Part shown: piece after piece, positions 37,281 to 46,123 of the stretch | Layout of the letters: each line of letters begins with the position of its first letter | How positions within the stretch are numbered: the first letter of the stretch is position 1 | Assembly: GCF_000316625.1 (NCBI RefSeq) | Contig: NC_019676.1 | Coordinates: 4,916,501 to 4,980,500, forward strand | DNA: 64,000 nt | Direction of reading: 5' to 3' | Source: Nostoc sp. PCC 7107 | GTDB lineage: Bacteria > Cyanobacteriota > Cyanobacteriia > Cyanobacteriales > Nostocaceae | Translations under genes and position numbers: made by a program | Notes under the pieces: model-generated | What the model saw: the letters and a program-made list of their open reading frames with translations, nothing else | What the model was told of the DNA's origin: nothing | Database searches by the model: none

Positions 37281-37350
37281 GGGAGAGCTTTTCGGAAAAA
37301 GTTTAGCATCCGTCCACAGGATTGTTTAAAAAAAAATTTCCGTTTGAGCC
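37281..37350 (+). repeat. Direct repeat, right copy (remnant of an AraC-type gene 3' end)
   Basis: Encodes GRAFRKKFSIRPQDC, a degenerate version of the C-terminus of regulator 2 (GRAFRKKFGIRPRDC), with a one-base insertion after it. No upstream part of the gene remains, so it is a footprint of duplication or of insertion of the intervening 1.1 kb. Confidence 0.8.
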
Positions 37351-37372
37351 GAATAAAAATTCCGTTTAAGCA
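37332..37372 (+). promoter_or_regulatory. Paired 22-bp direct repeats upstream of TonB receptor 2
   Basis: AAATTTCCGTTTGAGC and AAAATTCCGTTTAAGC, with TTCCG at 37338 and 37360, exactly 22 bp apart as in front of receptor 1. About 80 bp before the receptor start, a good activator position. Confidence 0.55.
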
Positions 37373-37453
37373 GAATTATCTCTATCTTCACCTTGATAGT
37401 TTTCCCTAAGCTAATCAGGAAAAGTTTTTATTAAGCTTTAAGGTGTGGGAGTG

Positions 37454-39982
37454 ATGGTGAATTTTTTACAACTGCGGCTGTCGCTATTGCTGACAGGTGT
37501 ATTTTTTCTTCTAGGAATGCAAGCAACATGGGCAAAAGATGCTAATTCTTTTGGCAACTCTCAAATTTTGGTACAGTCACCAACACCTACATCAGAAATT
37601 ATCGCGATCGCGGGAGTAAAAGCAACTCCCACCCAAAATGGTGTAGAGGTAATTTTAGAGACACCCCTTGGAGAACAACTACAAATTACAAATCGCAGTA
37701 CTGGTAATAATTTCATTGCAGACATTCCTAATGCTCAATTACGTTTACCTAACGGCAATACTTTCAACTTCCGTTCAGAAAAACCAAATGCGGGAATTAT
37801 TGAAATAACAGTTATCAATATTGACACTAATACTGTGCGGGTGACAGTAGTAGGTGAAACAAGTTTACCAACAGTTGAATTATTTGATGACAATACAGGG
37901 CTGGTTTTTGGGATAAATTCTAGTGCAACCGCGATGCAGCCACCACAGCAGCCGGAAACGCCACCAGTAGAAGAAATACCAGAAACTCAGACACCGCAAG
38001 AAGAACCAGCAGCGCAGCAAGATGATGCGATTGAGTTGGTAGTGACAGGAGAACAAGATGGATATCGTGTACCAGATGCTACCACTGGAAGTAGGCTTGA
38101 TATTCCACTAATAGAAACACCTGCATCAATTGGCGTAATTACAGAGGAATTCATTGAGGATAAAGCACCCCGACGAGTAGAAGACTTAGCTCCTTACATT
38201 AGCGGGGTTACAGCAGGGAATGATGGACAGGGTGGACTCTTCACTGACTTTCAAATTCGTGGATTTAGTACAGGTAGCCAAGTTTATATCAATGGGTTAC
38301 GAGATAATTACCGTTCTTTAATCAGAGACTTTGCTAATATTGAACGTCTAGAAATTTTGAAAGGTTTCTCTTCGTTACTTTATGGCACAGGTTCACCCGG
38401 TGGAGTAGTTAACTATATTACAAAGAAGCCCCAAGCTACGCCCAGTTATAAATTTTCAGCCGATATAGGCAGCTTTAATTTTTATCGCAGTGAAGTTGAT
38501 TTAACAGGGCCGTTAACTGACGACAAAAATGTACTTTATCGCCTGATTTTGGCCTTTCAAGATTCAGATTATTTTGTAGACAACGTTGAAGATAATCGCA
38601 TTTTTGTGGCTCCCTCAGTAACGTTATCAACGGGCGAAGGCGGTTCTTTAACAATTGAAGGGGAGTATTACCGACAAGATAAAGACTTTAATACTGGAGC
38701 AAAATTTTTTAATGGTGAGTTTTTCTATGACCGCAGTTATACAGATCTCCGCAATAGCCAAATCTACAATCACTATCGGATTGCAGCTTACTTAGATCAG
38801 CCAATTAGTAAGGATTGGTCGCTTAACCTCAGCGGTCAGTACTTTAATACACAAAGAGAAGCTAATCCGATCTTTGTCGCACTTGGTTTTGAGGGTGATA
38901 CTCTAACACGTTTCTACCGAACAATTTTTGATGACTATAATCAATACAATCTTCGAGGTGAAATCAGAGGTAACTTCAATATTGGAGAGACAGAACATAA
39001 GTTATTAGCAGGCGTTGAATACAATAAATACAGTTCAAGGTTCAATGGTGTTAATGCTGGTTTTTTTGGTAGTATTGACGTTGCTAACCCTACTTTTGAT
39101 GTTCCTATCCCCACCGGACTTACTAATAGCACAGTTGATTTTAGTGACAGCAATTGGGGCGTTTACATTCAAGATTTCATAAAACTTGGGCAATTTCGTT
39201 TACTGGCAGGTTTGCGCTACGGCGGATTTGAGTATATAAGTGGTGGCGTACCTGCACAAGATGACAATTACATTTCTCCAAGCATCGGGTTAGTTTATAG
39301 TCTGACAGATTCAGCTTCAATTTATGCTAGCTTTAGTCAATCGACAGAGCCACAATTTGGTTTACTTTCAGACGGTGGTTTTCCTGACGCCAGAAAAGCT
39401 ACTCAATATGAAGTTGGTACTAAAGTAAATCTGTTAAATGATAGAGTGAGTATCACGGCTGCACTGTTTCAGTTGGAACAAACAAACATTGCAGAAACAG
39501 ATCCCAGCAACCCTGATTTCAGCATCCTTGTAGGCGATATTCGTAGCCGTGGATTTGAATTGGACGTTACAGGAAAAGTAACCGAGAATTTTAGCTTGAT
39601 TGCAGCTTACACCTACCTAGATTCAGAAGTTACCAAAAGTGTTGTCCCTGGACAAGAAGGTAACCGCCCGATTAATACTCCAGAACACAGCGTGGGGCTT
39701 TATGGTAAGTACGACTTTACTGGAGGTTCGCTAAAAGGGTTGAGTTTAGGTACTGGTTTAGTTTATGTGGGTGAAAGAGAAGGAGATAACGAAAATAGTT
39801 TTGAGCTTCCTGGCTATGTGCGAGTCGATTTAGGTGCTGCTTACAAAGTTAATAACCTGACCTTTAGATTAGGTATTGAAAACCTCTTTGATATTCGTTA
39901 TGCTTCCGGTTCAAACAATTCAGCAAATATTTCTCAAGGTTCACCTTTTGCCGTGACTGGTTCAGTGTCAGTGCAGTTTTAA
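37454..39982 (+). CDS. TonB-dependent siderophore receptor 2 with AMIN domain
   Basis: An 842-residue receptor. I choose ATG 37454 because AAGGTG precedes it at a suitable distance and MVNFLQLRLSLLLTGVFFLL is a good signal peptide; GTG codons at 37445 and 37451 are in frame upstream. AMIN domain about residues 48-150, Pro/Gln-rich linker, TonB-box region IELVVTG, plug with DIPLIETPASIGVITEEF and GTGSPGGVVNYITKKP, barrel ending AVTGSVSVQF. The plug differs from receptors 1 and 3 (ETPASIGV rather than DIPQSIQV), suggesting a different ligand. The binding-protein gene follows after 55 bp. Confidence 0.9.
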   Translation: MVNFLQLRLSLLLTGVFFLLGMQATWAKDANSFGNSQILVQSPTPTSEIIAIAGVKATPTQNGVEVILETPLGEQLQITNRSTGNNFIADIPNAQLRLPNGNTFNFRSEKPNAGIIEITVINIDTNTVRVTVVGETSLPTVELFDDNTGLVFGINSSATAMQPPQQPETPPVEEIPETQTPQEEPAAQQDDAIELVVTGEQDGYRVPDATTGSRLDIPLIETPASIGVITEEFIEDKAPRRVEDLAPYISGVTAGNDGQGGLFTDFQIRGFSTGSQVYINGLRDNYRSLIRDFANIERLEILKGFSSLLYGTGSPGGVVNYITKKPQATPSYKFSADIGSFNFYRSEVDLTGPLTDDKNVLYRLILAFQDSDYFVDNVEDNRIFVAPSVTLSTGEGGSLTIEGEYYRQDKDFNTGAKFFNGEFFYDRSYTDLRNSQIYNHYRIAAYLDQPISKDWSLNLSGQYFNTQREANPIFVALGFEGDTLTRFYRTIFDDYNQYNLRGEIRGNFNIGETEHKLLAGVEYNKYSSRFNGVNAGFFGSIDVANPTFDVPIPTGLTNSTVDFSDSNWGVYIQDFIKLGQFRLLAGLRYGGFEYISGGVPAQDDNYISPSIGLVYSLTDSASIYASFSQSTEPQFGLLSDGGFPDARKATQYEVGTKVNLLNDRVSITAALFQLEQTNIAETDPSNPDFSILVGDIRSRGFELDVTGKVTENFSLIAAYTYLDSEVTKSVVPGQEGNRPINTPEHSVGLYGKYDFTGGSLKGLSLGTGLVYVGEREGDNENSFELPGYVRVDLGAAYKVNNLTFRLGIENLFDIRYASGSNNSANISQGSPFAVTGSVSVQF

Positions 39983-40037
39983 TTTAGGTTTTATCTAAGA
40001 GATAATTTTGCGGACATCTTGAGAAGTTGACTGAAGC

Positions 40038-41000
40038 ATGAAAAGAGTGACAATACGCTATTGGATACGTTGTTTAGTATTAATGTTTTTGATTATTGGG
40101 CTGATTACAGCTTGTAGTCATCACACAGTTAAAAACACAGTTTCTCCTACTAATTTGGCAAGTAAAGATTGCCGCGTCGTTCAACACACAATGGGAGAAA
40201 CCTGTGTTCCTATAAACCCACAGCGTATTGTCACTTTTTCTTTACCGACTTTAGGTAATGCAATTGCCTTGGGAGTTAAGCCCCTGGGAAGTACCTATGT
40301 TGATATGCTGGATGAACATACATATCTAAAAAGTAAAGTTAAAGGTATCAATTCATTAGGAATTTCCTCACCTAATTTAGAAAAGATTTTACTGATTAAG
40401 CCCGATATTATTATAGGTTGGAATGCGGAAAGACAATTTTATCCTCTCCTTTCGCAAATTGCGCCGACTGTATTATTTAATTGGCAAAATAAAACTTGGC
40501 GAGACTTATTTGATTTTGTAACTCAGGTCTTAGGAAAAGAAGAGGCTGCACAGCAAGCTTGGGAACATTATCATCAACGAGTTGAAAAACTCAAAGCAGC
40601 TTTGGGCGATCGCTATAAAAACAAAGAAATTTCTCTCGTATTTTTAGCTCCTGGTGTGATATTTAGTGAAACTAAAAACTCCTTTCCTGATTTTATTCTT
40701 CAAGATGTAGGTTTGCAACGTCCCCAAGCCCAAAATGCGATCGCACCTTCTGCACAACTGTATTTTTCTCTAGAAGAATTAGAGAAGGCTGATGGTGATG
40801 TGATGTTTGTGGGAACCTTGACTGATGATAGCCAAAATTTTCTGGAGGAACTCAAACAAAAACCACTCTGGAAACATCTTCGAGCAGTTCAACAAAATCA
40901 TGTTTACCCGATCAATTACTTGACTTGGAGAGGAGGAAATTTACTTGCGGCTGACGCAGTGATTGATGACTTATATAAATACTTAGTCAACACCCAATAA
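40038..41000 (+). CDS. Iron-siderophore ABC transporter substrate-binding lipoprotein 2 (FecB-like)
   Basis: A 320-residue paralogue of the protein at 33562, with lipobox LITAC and the same GETCVPINPQRIVTFSLPT block, LEKILLIKPDIIIGWNAE and the C-terminal AVQQNHVYPINYLTW. Partner of receptor 2. No dedicated permease accompanies it, so it must share the transporter at 26959 or use one elsewhere. Confidence 0.9.
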   Translation: MKRVTIRYWIRCLVLMFLIIGLITACSHHTVKNTVSPTNLASKDCRVVQHTMGETCVPINPQRIVTFSLPTLGNAIALGVKPLGSTYVDMLDEHTYLKSKVKGINSLGISSPNLEKILLIKPDIIIGWNAERQFYPLLSQIAPTVLFNWQNKTWRDLFDFVTQVLGKEEAAQQAWEHYHQRVEKLKAALGDRYKNKEISLVFLAPGVIFSETKNSFPDFILQDVGLQRPQAQNAIAPSAQLYFSLEELEKADGDVMFVGTLTDDSQNFLEELKQKPLWKHLRAVQQNHVYPINYLTWRGGNLLAADAVIDDLYKYLVNTQ

Positions 41001-41152
41001 TCAGGTTCAATTAGTTTTGCTATTAGATAGATCAGAAATGGAGAAGATGAGATTAGCGATCGCAACACAGCAAACATAGACGATATCACAGACATTGTAT
41101 GATCAGGTCAAGCGATCGCACTAAAATCTAATCAAGCTTCACCAGTGCTTCC

Positions 41153-41178
41153 CACTAGCTTATCTTCACAAGCTAGTG
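41153..41178. promoter_or_regulatory. Inverted repeat CACTAGCTT...AAGCTAGTG
   Basis: Perfect 9-bp arms around an 8-bp loop, between binding protein 2 and regulator 3, with no T-run. Either an operator or a weak terminator. Confidence 0.35.
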
Positions 41179-41185
41179 TGATATG

Positions 41186-41210
41186 ATTATTGCTAATTAA
41201 TAGCAATAAT
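41186..41210. promoter_or_regulatory. Palindromic operator-like site upstream of regulator 3
   Basis: ATTATTGCTA-ATTAA-TAGCAATAAT, a perfect 10-bp inverted repeat ending 22 bp before the regulator start. The AT-rich symmetry suits a dimeric repressor (Fur-like or other) overlapping the promoter. Confidence 0.5.
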
Positions 41211-41232
41211 TTGATTTTGTTTCCGTATCCCC

Positions 41233-42255
41233 ATGACATTAATCTTCAATAAATCAGAATGGGATGAGATGTGGCAGCAGACTGCCAACCCTGAACTACA
41301 AAAGTTTGGCTCTGATGGATTTGAGGAAGTTTTGGAGATGCCGCAAATTGCTGGTCAGGGTTATTCTTACCATATCGAGCTATCACCTGGGGTCTCGTTA
41401 GGTTTTGCAGATTGCCAATACCACGAGGATTTGATAATCAAGACAGCTACCCACGACCATTTGATTCAAATTAATATTTTGTTATCGGGATTCCTTGACT
41501 GTGAGGGCGTTCACCCGCGTTTGGGTGGGACGCGTAGTTATTTTTCTGGTAGTGGGATTTCGCCTGCTGTCACCGATAAGCATCAAGGGGGAGGGCGTTT
41601 GAGTTTTGTGAATGTGGAAATTGAACCAGAGGTGCTGGAATCGTTTTTGGACGATGCACAACGCCAGCTAGACAATATCAAGCAACTATTCAAGGGTGAA
41701 GATTGGAAGGTGGCGTTTTACCCAAAGGTGACAGAAAAAGTGCGATCGCTTGCTCAAGAATTATGGCATCCACCCTATCGCGGTGCAGCCAAACGCCTAT
41801 ACTTACAAGCCAAGGTGTTTGAGTTATTAGCCTTGTATCTCGACTTAATTGCTGACAATCAAGAACCAGTTCGCAATCTACCAAGGTTCAAACCAGATAC
41901 AATTGACCGTATTTACCACGCCAAAGAAATTTTAACCACCCAAATCGATCATCCACCATCACTATCGGCACTAGCTCAACTGGTGGGAGTCAGCGATCGC
42001 ACTCTACAACGCGGTTTTCAAACCCTCTTTCAGACAACGGTTGTGGGCTATTTAACACAGTTGCGGTTAGATAAAGCTGAAAATTTATTGCGCCAAGGCG
42101 ATGTCTGCAATGGGCAACGCCAACCCACAGTAGCAGAAGTAGCAAATCTCGTAGGCTATGGGCATTTAGGTCATTTTTCGGCGGCATTTAAGCGGCGATT
42201 TGGCATCACACCCAGGCAATGTTTGGCAGGTAACAAGACGGTTTTTGGAGGATAA
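41233..42255 (+). CDS. AraC-family transcriptional regulator 3
   Basis: A 340-residue regulator with a PchR-like N-terminal domain and a C-terminal AraC domain: LSALAQLVGVSDRTLQRGFQ, FQTTVVGYLTQLRLDKAENL, VAEVANLVGYGHLGHFSAAF and RRFGITPRQC. It is more diverged from regulators 1 and 2 than they are from each other, for example lacking the GKGYWREIQLREG block. An 8-residue insertion (DVCNGQRQPT) separates the two helix-turn-helix motifs. Its 3' end overlaps paired CGGTTTTTGG repeats before receptor 3, its likely target. Confidence 0.9.
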   Translation: MTLIFNKSEWDEMWQQTANPELQKFGSDGFEEVLEMPQIAGQGYSYHIELSPGVSLGFADCQYHEDLIIKTATHDHLIQINILLSGFLDCEGVHPRLGGTRSYFSGSGISPAVTDKHQGGGRLSFVNVEIEPEVLESFLDDAQRQLDNIKQLFKGEDWKVAFYPKVTEKVRSLAQELWHPPYRGAAKRLYLQAKVFELLALYLDLIADNQEPVRNLPRFKPDTIDRIYHAKEILTTQIDHPPSLSALAQLVGVSDRTLQRGFQTLFQTTVVGYLTQLRLDKAENLLRQGDVCNGQRQPTVAEVANLVGYGHLGHFSAAFKRRFGITPRQCLAGNKTVFGG

Positions 42256-42269
42256 CTGGCGGTTTTTGG
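42239..42269 (+). promoter_or_regulatory. Paired direct repeats CGGTTTTTGG upstream of TonB receptor 3
   Basis: CGGTTTTTGG at 42239 and 42260, 21 bp apart, the first overlapping the end of the regulator gene (stop 42253-42255). Same arrangement as at receptors 1 and 2 but with different sequence, as expected if regulator 3 has its own specificity. Confidence 0.5.
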
Positions 42270-42375
42270 ATAGACACTCTGGGATCAACTTCCCTATACT
42301 ACTTTAAGTGCTATTAAGAATTACTAGCAGTAAGATAGCTGATTCCGATAAGTTTATTGTGTGGTGTGAAGAAAG

Positions 42376-45012
42376 ATGAAGCGTTGGTGTTTGTCCCCCA
42401 GTATTCATTTATGGTTTATGGTCAGCCTTTGTGGATACTTCAATATAGTTGCAGTACAACCAGGATGGGCAAAGGATAAACCCAATCCCCAAGATACAGA
42501 AATACAAGATGTCCCGTCTTTATCCCCACAACAAAAAAACAATTCCCAAATTTCCCAACTGAGTGACATTAAACTACCTGGGACTAGTGCCATCATGTTG
42601 GTACAGACACCAAGCGGGGATATTGTACCAATTACAGGTGTGAAAGCTAATCCCACAGAAAAAGGTGTCGAGGTAATTTTAGAAACTACCCTTGGAGAAA
42701 AACTGCAAATTACAAATCGCAGTGAAGGGAATAACTTTATTGCAGATGTCCCCAATGCTCAGTTGCGTTTACCATCGGGAGAAGCTTTTACATTTCGTTC
42801 AGAAAAACCAATTGCGGGAATTACTGAAATAACAGTTACGAATATTGATGCAAATACTGTACGAGTCACCGTGAATGGTGAGACGGCTTTGCCCACAGTT
42901 GAGTTATTTGATGGGGATGAAGGGCTGATTTTTGCAGTAGCATCTACGACAACGGCAATGCAGCAACCGCAAGAACAGCCAGCAACTGAAACACCACCAG
43001 AAGAACCAACAGCACAACAGGATGAGCCAATTGAGTTAGTAGTGACGGGAGAGCAAGATAGATATCGTGTACCCAATGCTTCGACTACAACACGGACAGA
43101 TACATCCCTGCGAGATATTCCCCAATCAATCCAGATTATTCCCCAAGAAGTCTTGCGGGATCAACGCGCCGATATATCTAGTGCGCTGCTGAATGCTCCC
43201 AGTGTGCGTAACTCAGCGCCTTCTAACTTTGACTCGTTGCGATTGCAAGTACGAGGCTTTTTTAGCCAACCTACTGTGAATGGCATTAAAGAGACTAACG
43301 GTTTAGCCTCGAATGTGGGGCCTGATTTGACAGGAATTGAAAATATCGAAATTCTTCTAGGGCCAAACTCAGTTTTACTTGGTTCAACATCTCCGGGTGG
43401 AACAGTCAACTTTGTCACTAAACAGCCGTTACGAGATCCTTACTACTTTATTGAAGCAACTGTGGGTAGTTTTGATTTTTACCGTGGTGAGGTGGATATA
43501 TCGGGGCCTCTAGATGATGAGAAAAAGGCACTATATCGGCTGAACGCATCTTACAGAGATCAAGGATTTTTTACTGATCTGAGCCAAACTAGTAACCTAG
43601 TAATTGCGCCAGTTTTGAGTCTGGAACTGAACAATAATACAAATCTGACCATTGAAGGAATTTATAAGAACCTACAGCAAGACAACAATAACTTGGGCTT
43701 ACCTGCAACTGGGACGATATTTTCTAATCCTAATGGCAATGTACCTCGTACTCGCATTACCAATAAAGGTGAACTTGATGTCACAACTGCCAGGATTGGA
43801 TATAGATTAGAGCATAAATTTAATGAAAATTGGTCATTAAATAATTCTTTCCGATATGGATACCTGAACTATGACGGTACTGGTATTAACGTTGGTACAA
43901 GGCTTTTAGACGATAATCGCACCCTACTAAGAACAGCTAACGATTCCAACGATCGCTATCGTGATTATAGACTCACAACAAACGTGATTGGTAAGTTTGC
44001 AACTGGCTCTATCAACCATCAATTATTATTTGGTATTGATTTGGGACGGTTGAACAATACCTTCAAATTTACGGGTAGACCAGGCGCACCCATTGACTTA
44101 TTCAATCCCATTTACGGTCAAGCACCTGGAGCAGTAACATCTGAGCTTGATACCAATACGGTCACTGATGAACTTGGCATTATCTTACAAGATCAGGTAG
44201 CGATCGCCGATAACTTAAAATTACTCGTCAGTGGTAGATTTGATGCTTTTACTCAAACCAACAGAGACTTACTCGCTGCTACAGAAACAAGTCAATCAGT
44301 AACAGCATTTAGTCCCCGTGTGGGAATTGTATATCAGCCCATCCCACCTATTTCCCTGTATGGAAACTATAGCCGTTCGTTTGAGCCAGCCATTGGTCAA
44401 GCCTTTGATGGGAGTGACTTTGAGCCTACAAAGGGTACGCAGTTTGAGGTGGGAGTAAAAGCAGATTTAAACCAAAGGCTTTCGACAACACTAGCTTTCT
44501 ATGACATTACCCAATCGAACGTTTTAACTGACGATCCAAATAACGTAGGTTTTTCTGTGCAAACTGGCGAACAGCGCAGCCAAGGTATTGAACTCAGCCT
44601 TACAGGTGAAATTTTACCCGGATGGAATGTGTTTGCTAGTTATGCCTATAACGATGCTCGTGTCACCGAAGATAATAGCATTCCCGTCGGCAACCGCGTA
44701 CAACGGACAACTCCCCATGCTGCTAGTTTATGGACAACGTATCAAATTCAGCGAGGCGATTTGCAGGGATTGGGTTTTGGTTTAGGATTGTTTTATGTAG
44801 GCGATCGCGCTGGGGATACTGGAAATACATTTGAAGTCCCTAGTTATTTAACAACTAATGCAGCTATCTTCTACAAACAAGACGGATTCCGTGCAGCGAT
44901 CAATATCAGAAACCTCTTTAATGTGGACTACTTTGAAAATGCTTTCAATCGCTTACGCGTCTCTCCTGGTGAACCATTTACAGTCCAGGGAACTGTTTCT
45001 TGGACATTTTGA
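42376..45012 (+). CDS. TonB-dependent siderophore receptor 3 with AMIN domain
   Basis: An 878-residue receptor, ATG 42376. Signal peptide (LWFMVSLCGYFNIVAVQPGWAK), a longer spacer than in the other two receptors, AMIN domain about residues 78-180, TonB-box region IELVVTG, plug with DTSLRDIPQSIQIIPQEVL and LGSTSPGGTVNFVTKQP, barrel ending FTVQGTVSWTF. It is closest to receptor 1 (shared AKADLNxRLSxTLAxxD-type and EILPGWN blocks), so these two probably arose by duplication. Followed after 129 bp, including a hairpin, by binding protein 3. Confidence 0.9.
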   Translation: MKRWCLSPSIHLWFMVSLCGYFNIVAVQPGWAKDKPNPQDTEIQDVPSLSPQQKNNSQISQLSDIKLPGTSAIMLVQTPSGDIVPITGVKANPTEKGVEVILETTLGEKLQITNRSEGNNFIADVPNAQLRLPSGEAFTFRSEKPIAGITEITVTNIDANTVRVTVNGETALPTVELFDGDEGLIFAVASTTTAMQQPQEQPATETPPEEPTAQQDEPIELVVTGEQDRYRVPNASTTTRTDTSLRDIPQSIQIIPQEVLRDQRADISSALLNAPSVRNSAPSNFDSLRLQVRGFFSQPTVNGIKETNGLASNVGPDLTGIENIEILLGPNSVLLGSTSPGGTVNFVTKQPLRDPYYFIEATVGSFDFYRGEVDISGPLDDEKKALYRLNASYRDQGFFTDLSQTSNLVIAPVLSLELNNNTNLTIEGIYKNLQQDNNNLGLPATGTIFSNPNGNVPRTRITNKGELDVTTARIGYRLEHKFNENWSLNNSFRYGYLNYDGTGINVGTRLLDDNRTLLRTANDSNDRYRDYRLTTNVIGKFATGSINHQLLFGIDLGRLNNTFKFTGRPGAPIDLFNPIYGQAPGAVTSELDTNTVTDELGIILQDQVAIADNLKLLVSGRFDAFTQTNRDLLAATETSQSVTAFSPRVGIVYQPIPPISLYGNYSRSFEPAIGQAFDGSDFEPTKGTQFEVGVKADLNQRLSTTLAFYDITQSNVLTDDPNNVGFSVQTGEQRSQGIELSLTGEILPGWNVFASYAYNDARVTEDNSIPVGNRVQRTTPHAASLWTTYQIQRGDLQGLGFGLGLFYVGDRAGDTGNTFEVPSYLTTNAAIFYKQDGFRAAINIRNLFNVDYFENAFNRLRVSPGEPFTVQGTVSWTF

Positions 45013-45055
45013 CAATTGTATAATTTCCTCACTCACACCGGAGGATAAAAGCTGA

Positions 45056-45126
45056 CAGGATTTAATTAGACATCTTCAGAAACAATAACTTTCTCAAATT
45101 CTGGAGATGTGTACTAATCCTGTTTT
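45056..45126 (+). terminator. Imperfect hairpin with T-run between receptor 3 and binding protein 3
   Basis: CAGGATT...ACATCTTCAGAA (45056-45081) pairs imperfectly with TTCTGGAGATGT...AATCCTG (45099-45122), followed by TTTT. It could attenuate transcription between the two genes, lowering binding-protein expression relative to the receptor, or the reverse by processing. Confidence 0.4.
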
Positions 45127-45141
45127 ATCAAGCACAAACCT

Positions 45142-46119
45142 ATGAAAATAATTTCACATCGCTTTATTATCTTATTTCTATTAGGAATTTTGATATTTAC
45201 TGCTATTTGGGCTGGTAGTGAAAGTTTTACTTATGAAGCTACTAACTCAATATCTCCACAACAAATTGCAAAATGTCGAGTCGTGCGACACGTCAAGGGA
45301 GAAACTTGTATTCCCCTCAACCCGCAAAGAATTGTTACCTTAGATTTTAATAGTTTTGCCGCACTTTTGGCTTTAGACACCAAACCCATCGCCACTTGGA
45401 TTACAACTGAAATAGAAGATGACTTTCGTTACTTTCAAGAAAAGGCAAATGGAGTAGAAATTTTACGTAGTTCAAGCGGTCGAATTAATTTAGAAAAACT
45501 TGTATTACTTCATCCCGATTTAATTATTGTTATTTCCCATCCAGTCTTTAAAGAAGTCTATAAATATGCCTCACAAATTGCTCCAACAGTAGTTCTACCT
45601 TGGATCGAGACTAGAGGAAACTGGAAACAACATATTCAAGATGCTGCAAGAATTTTAAACAGAACAGAAACAGGCATTCAACTAATAAACCACTATCACC
45701 AACGTGTTCACAAATTAAAACAGAGAATTAGTAATCATCATCGGGAAATTCGCATATCATTTGCTTATGTTGCTGGGGGACGATTAGTTATCACTCGTCA
45801 ACAATCTTTTGCAGGGGGAGTTTTAAATGACATTGGTATATTGAATCCTATATTTGTAGAATCTGGTGACAACGATTTACCTATTTCTGAAGAACTTCTA
45901 CCCAAGATTGACAGCGATATCCTGTTTGTTGCACCGCTACGCAAAGATGATAATTCTGTGATCAAACAGCTTCAACAAAAGCCTTTATGGTCTAAACTCA
46001 AAGCTGTGCAGCAAAATCAAGTGTATCTAGTAGATTTTTCTGTTTGGCGTGGGCTGAATATTCTTGCGGCTCAAGAGATGCTCAATGACCTTGATAAATA
46101 CATAGTTAACATTACTTAA
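45142..46119 (+). CDS. Iron-siderophore substrate-binding protein 3 (FecB-like, no lipobox Cys)
   Basis: A 325-residue paralogue of the two upstream binding proteins: GETCIPLNPQRIVTLDF, LEKLVLLHPDLIIVIS and AVQQNQVYLVDFSVWRG. Unlike them it lacks the lipobox cysteine; the N-terminus FIILFLLGILIFTAIWAG has no Cys, so it may be free in the periplasm or stay tethered by an uncleaved helix. It is the most diverged of the three. The DUF1636 gene starts 4 bp after its stop. Confidence 0.87.
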   Translation: MKIISHRFIILFLLGILIFTAIWAGSESFTYEATNSISPQQIAKCRVVRHVKGETCIPLNPQRIVTLDFNSFAALLALDTKPIATWITTEIEDDFRYFQEKANGVEILRSSSGRINLEKLVLLHPDLIIVISHPVFKEVYKYASQIAPTVVLPWIETRGNWKQHIQDAARILNRTETGIQLINHYHQRVHKLKQRISNHHREIRISFAYVAGGRLVITRQQSFAGGVLNDIGILNPIFVESGDNDLPISEELLPKIDSDILFVAPLRKDDNSVIKQLQQKPLWSKLKAVQQNQVYLVDFSVWRGLNILAAQEMLNDLDKYIVNIT

Positions 46120-46123
46120 AATC

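Larger units (their letters stand above)
37107..37453. other. Spacer before receptor 2: duplicated regulator end and operator-like repeats
   Basis: Holds a small palindromic repeat fragment (37204-37250), the right copy of the 69-bp duplication (37281-37350) and the paired TTCCG repeats. No intact coding frame. Confidence 0.7.
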
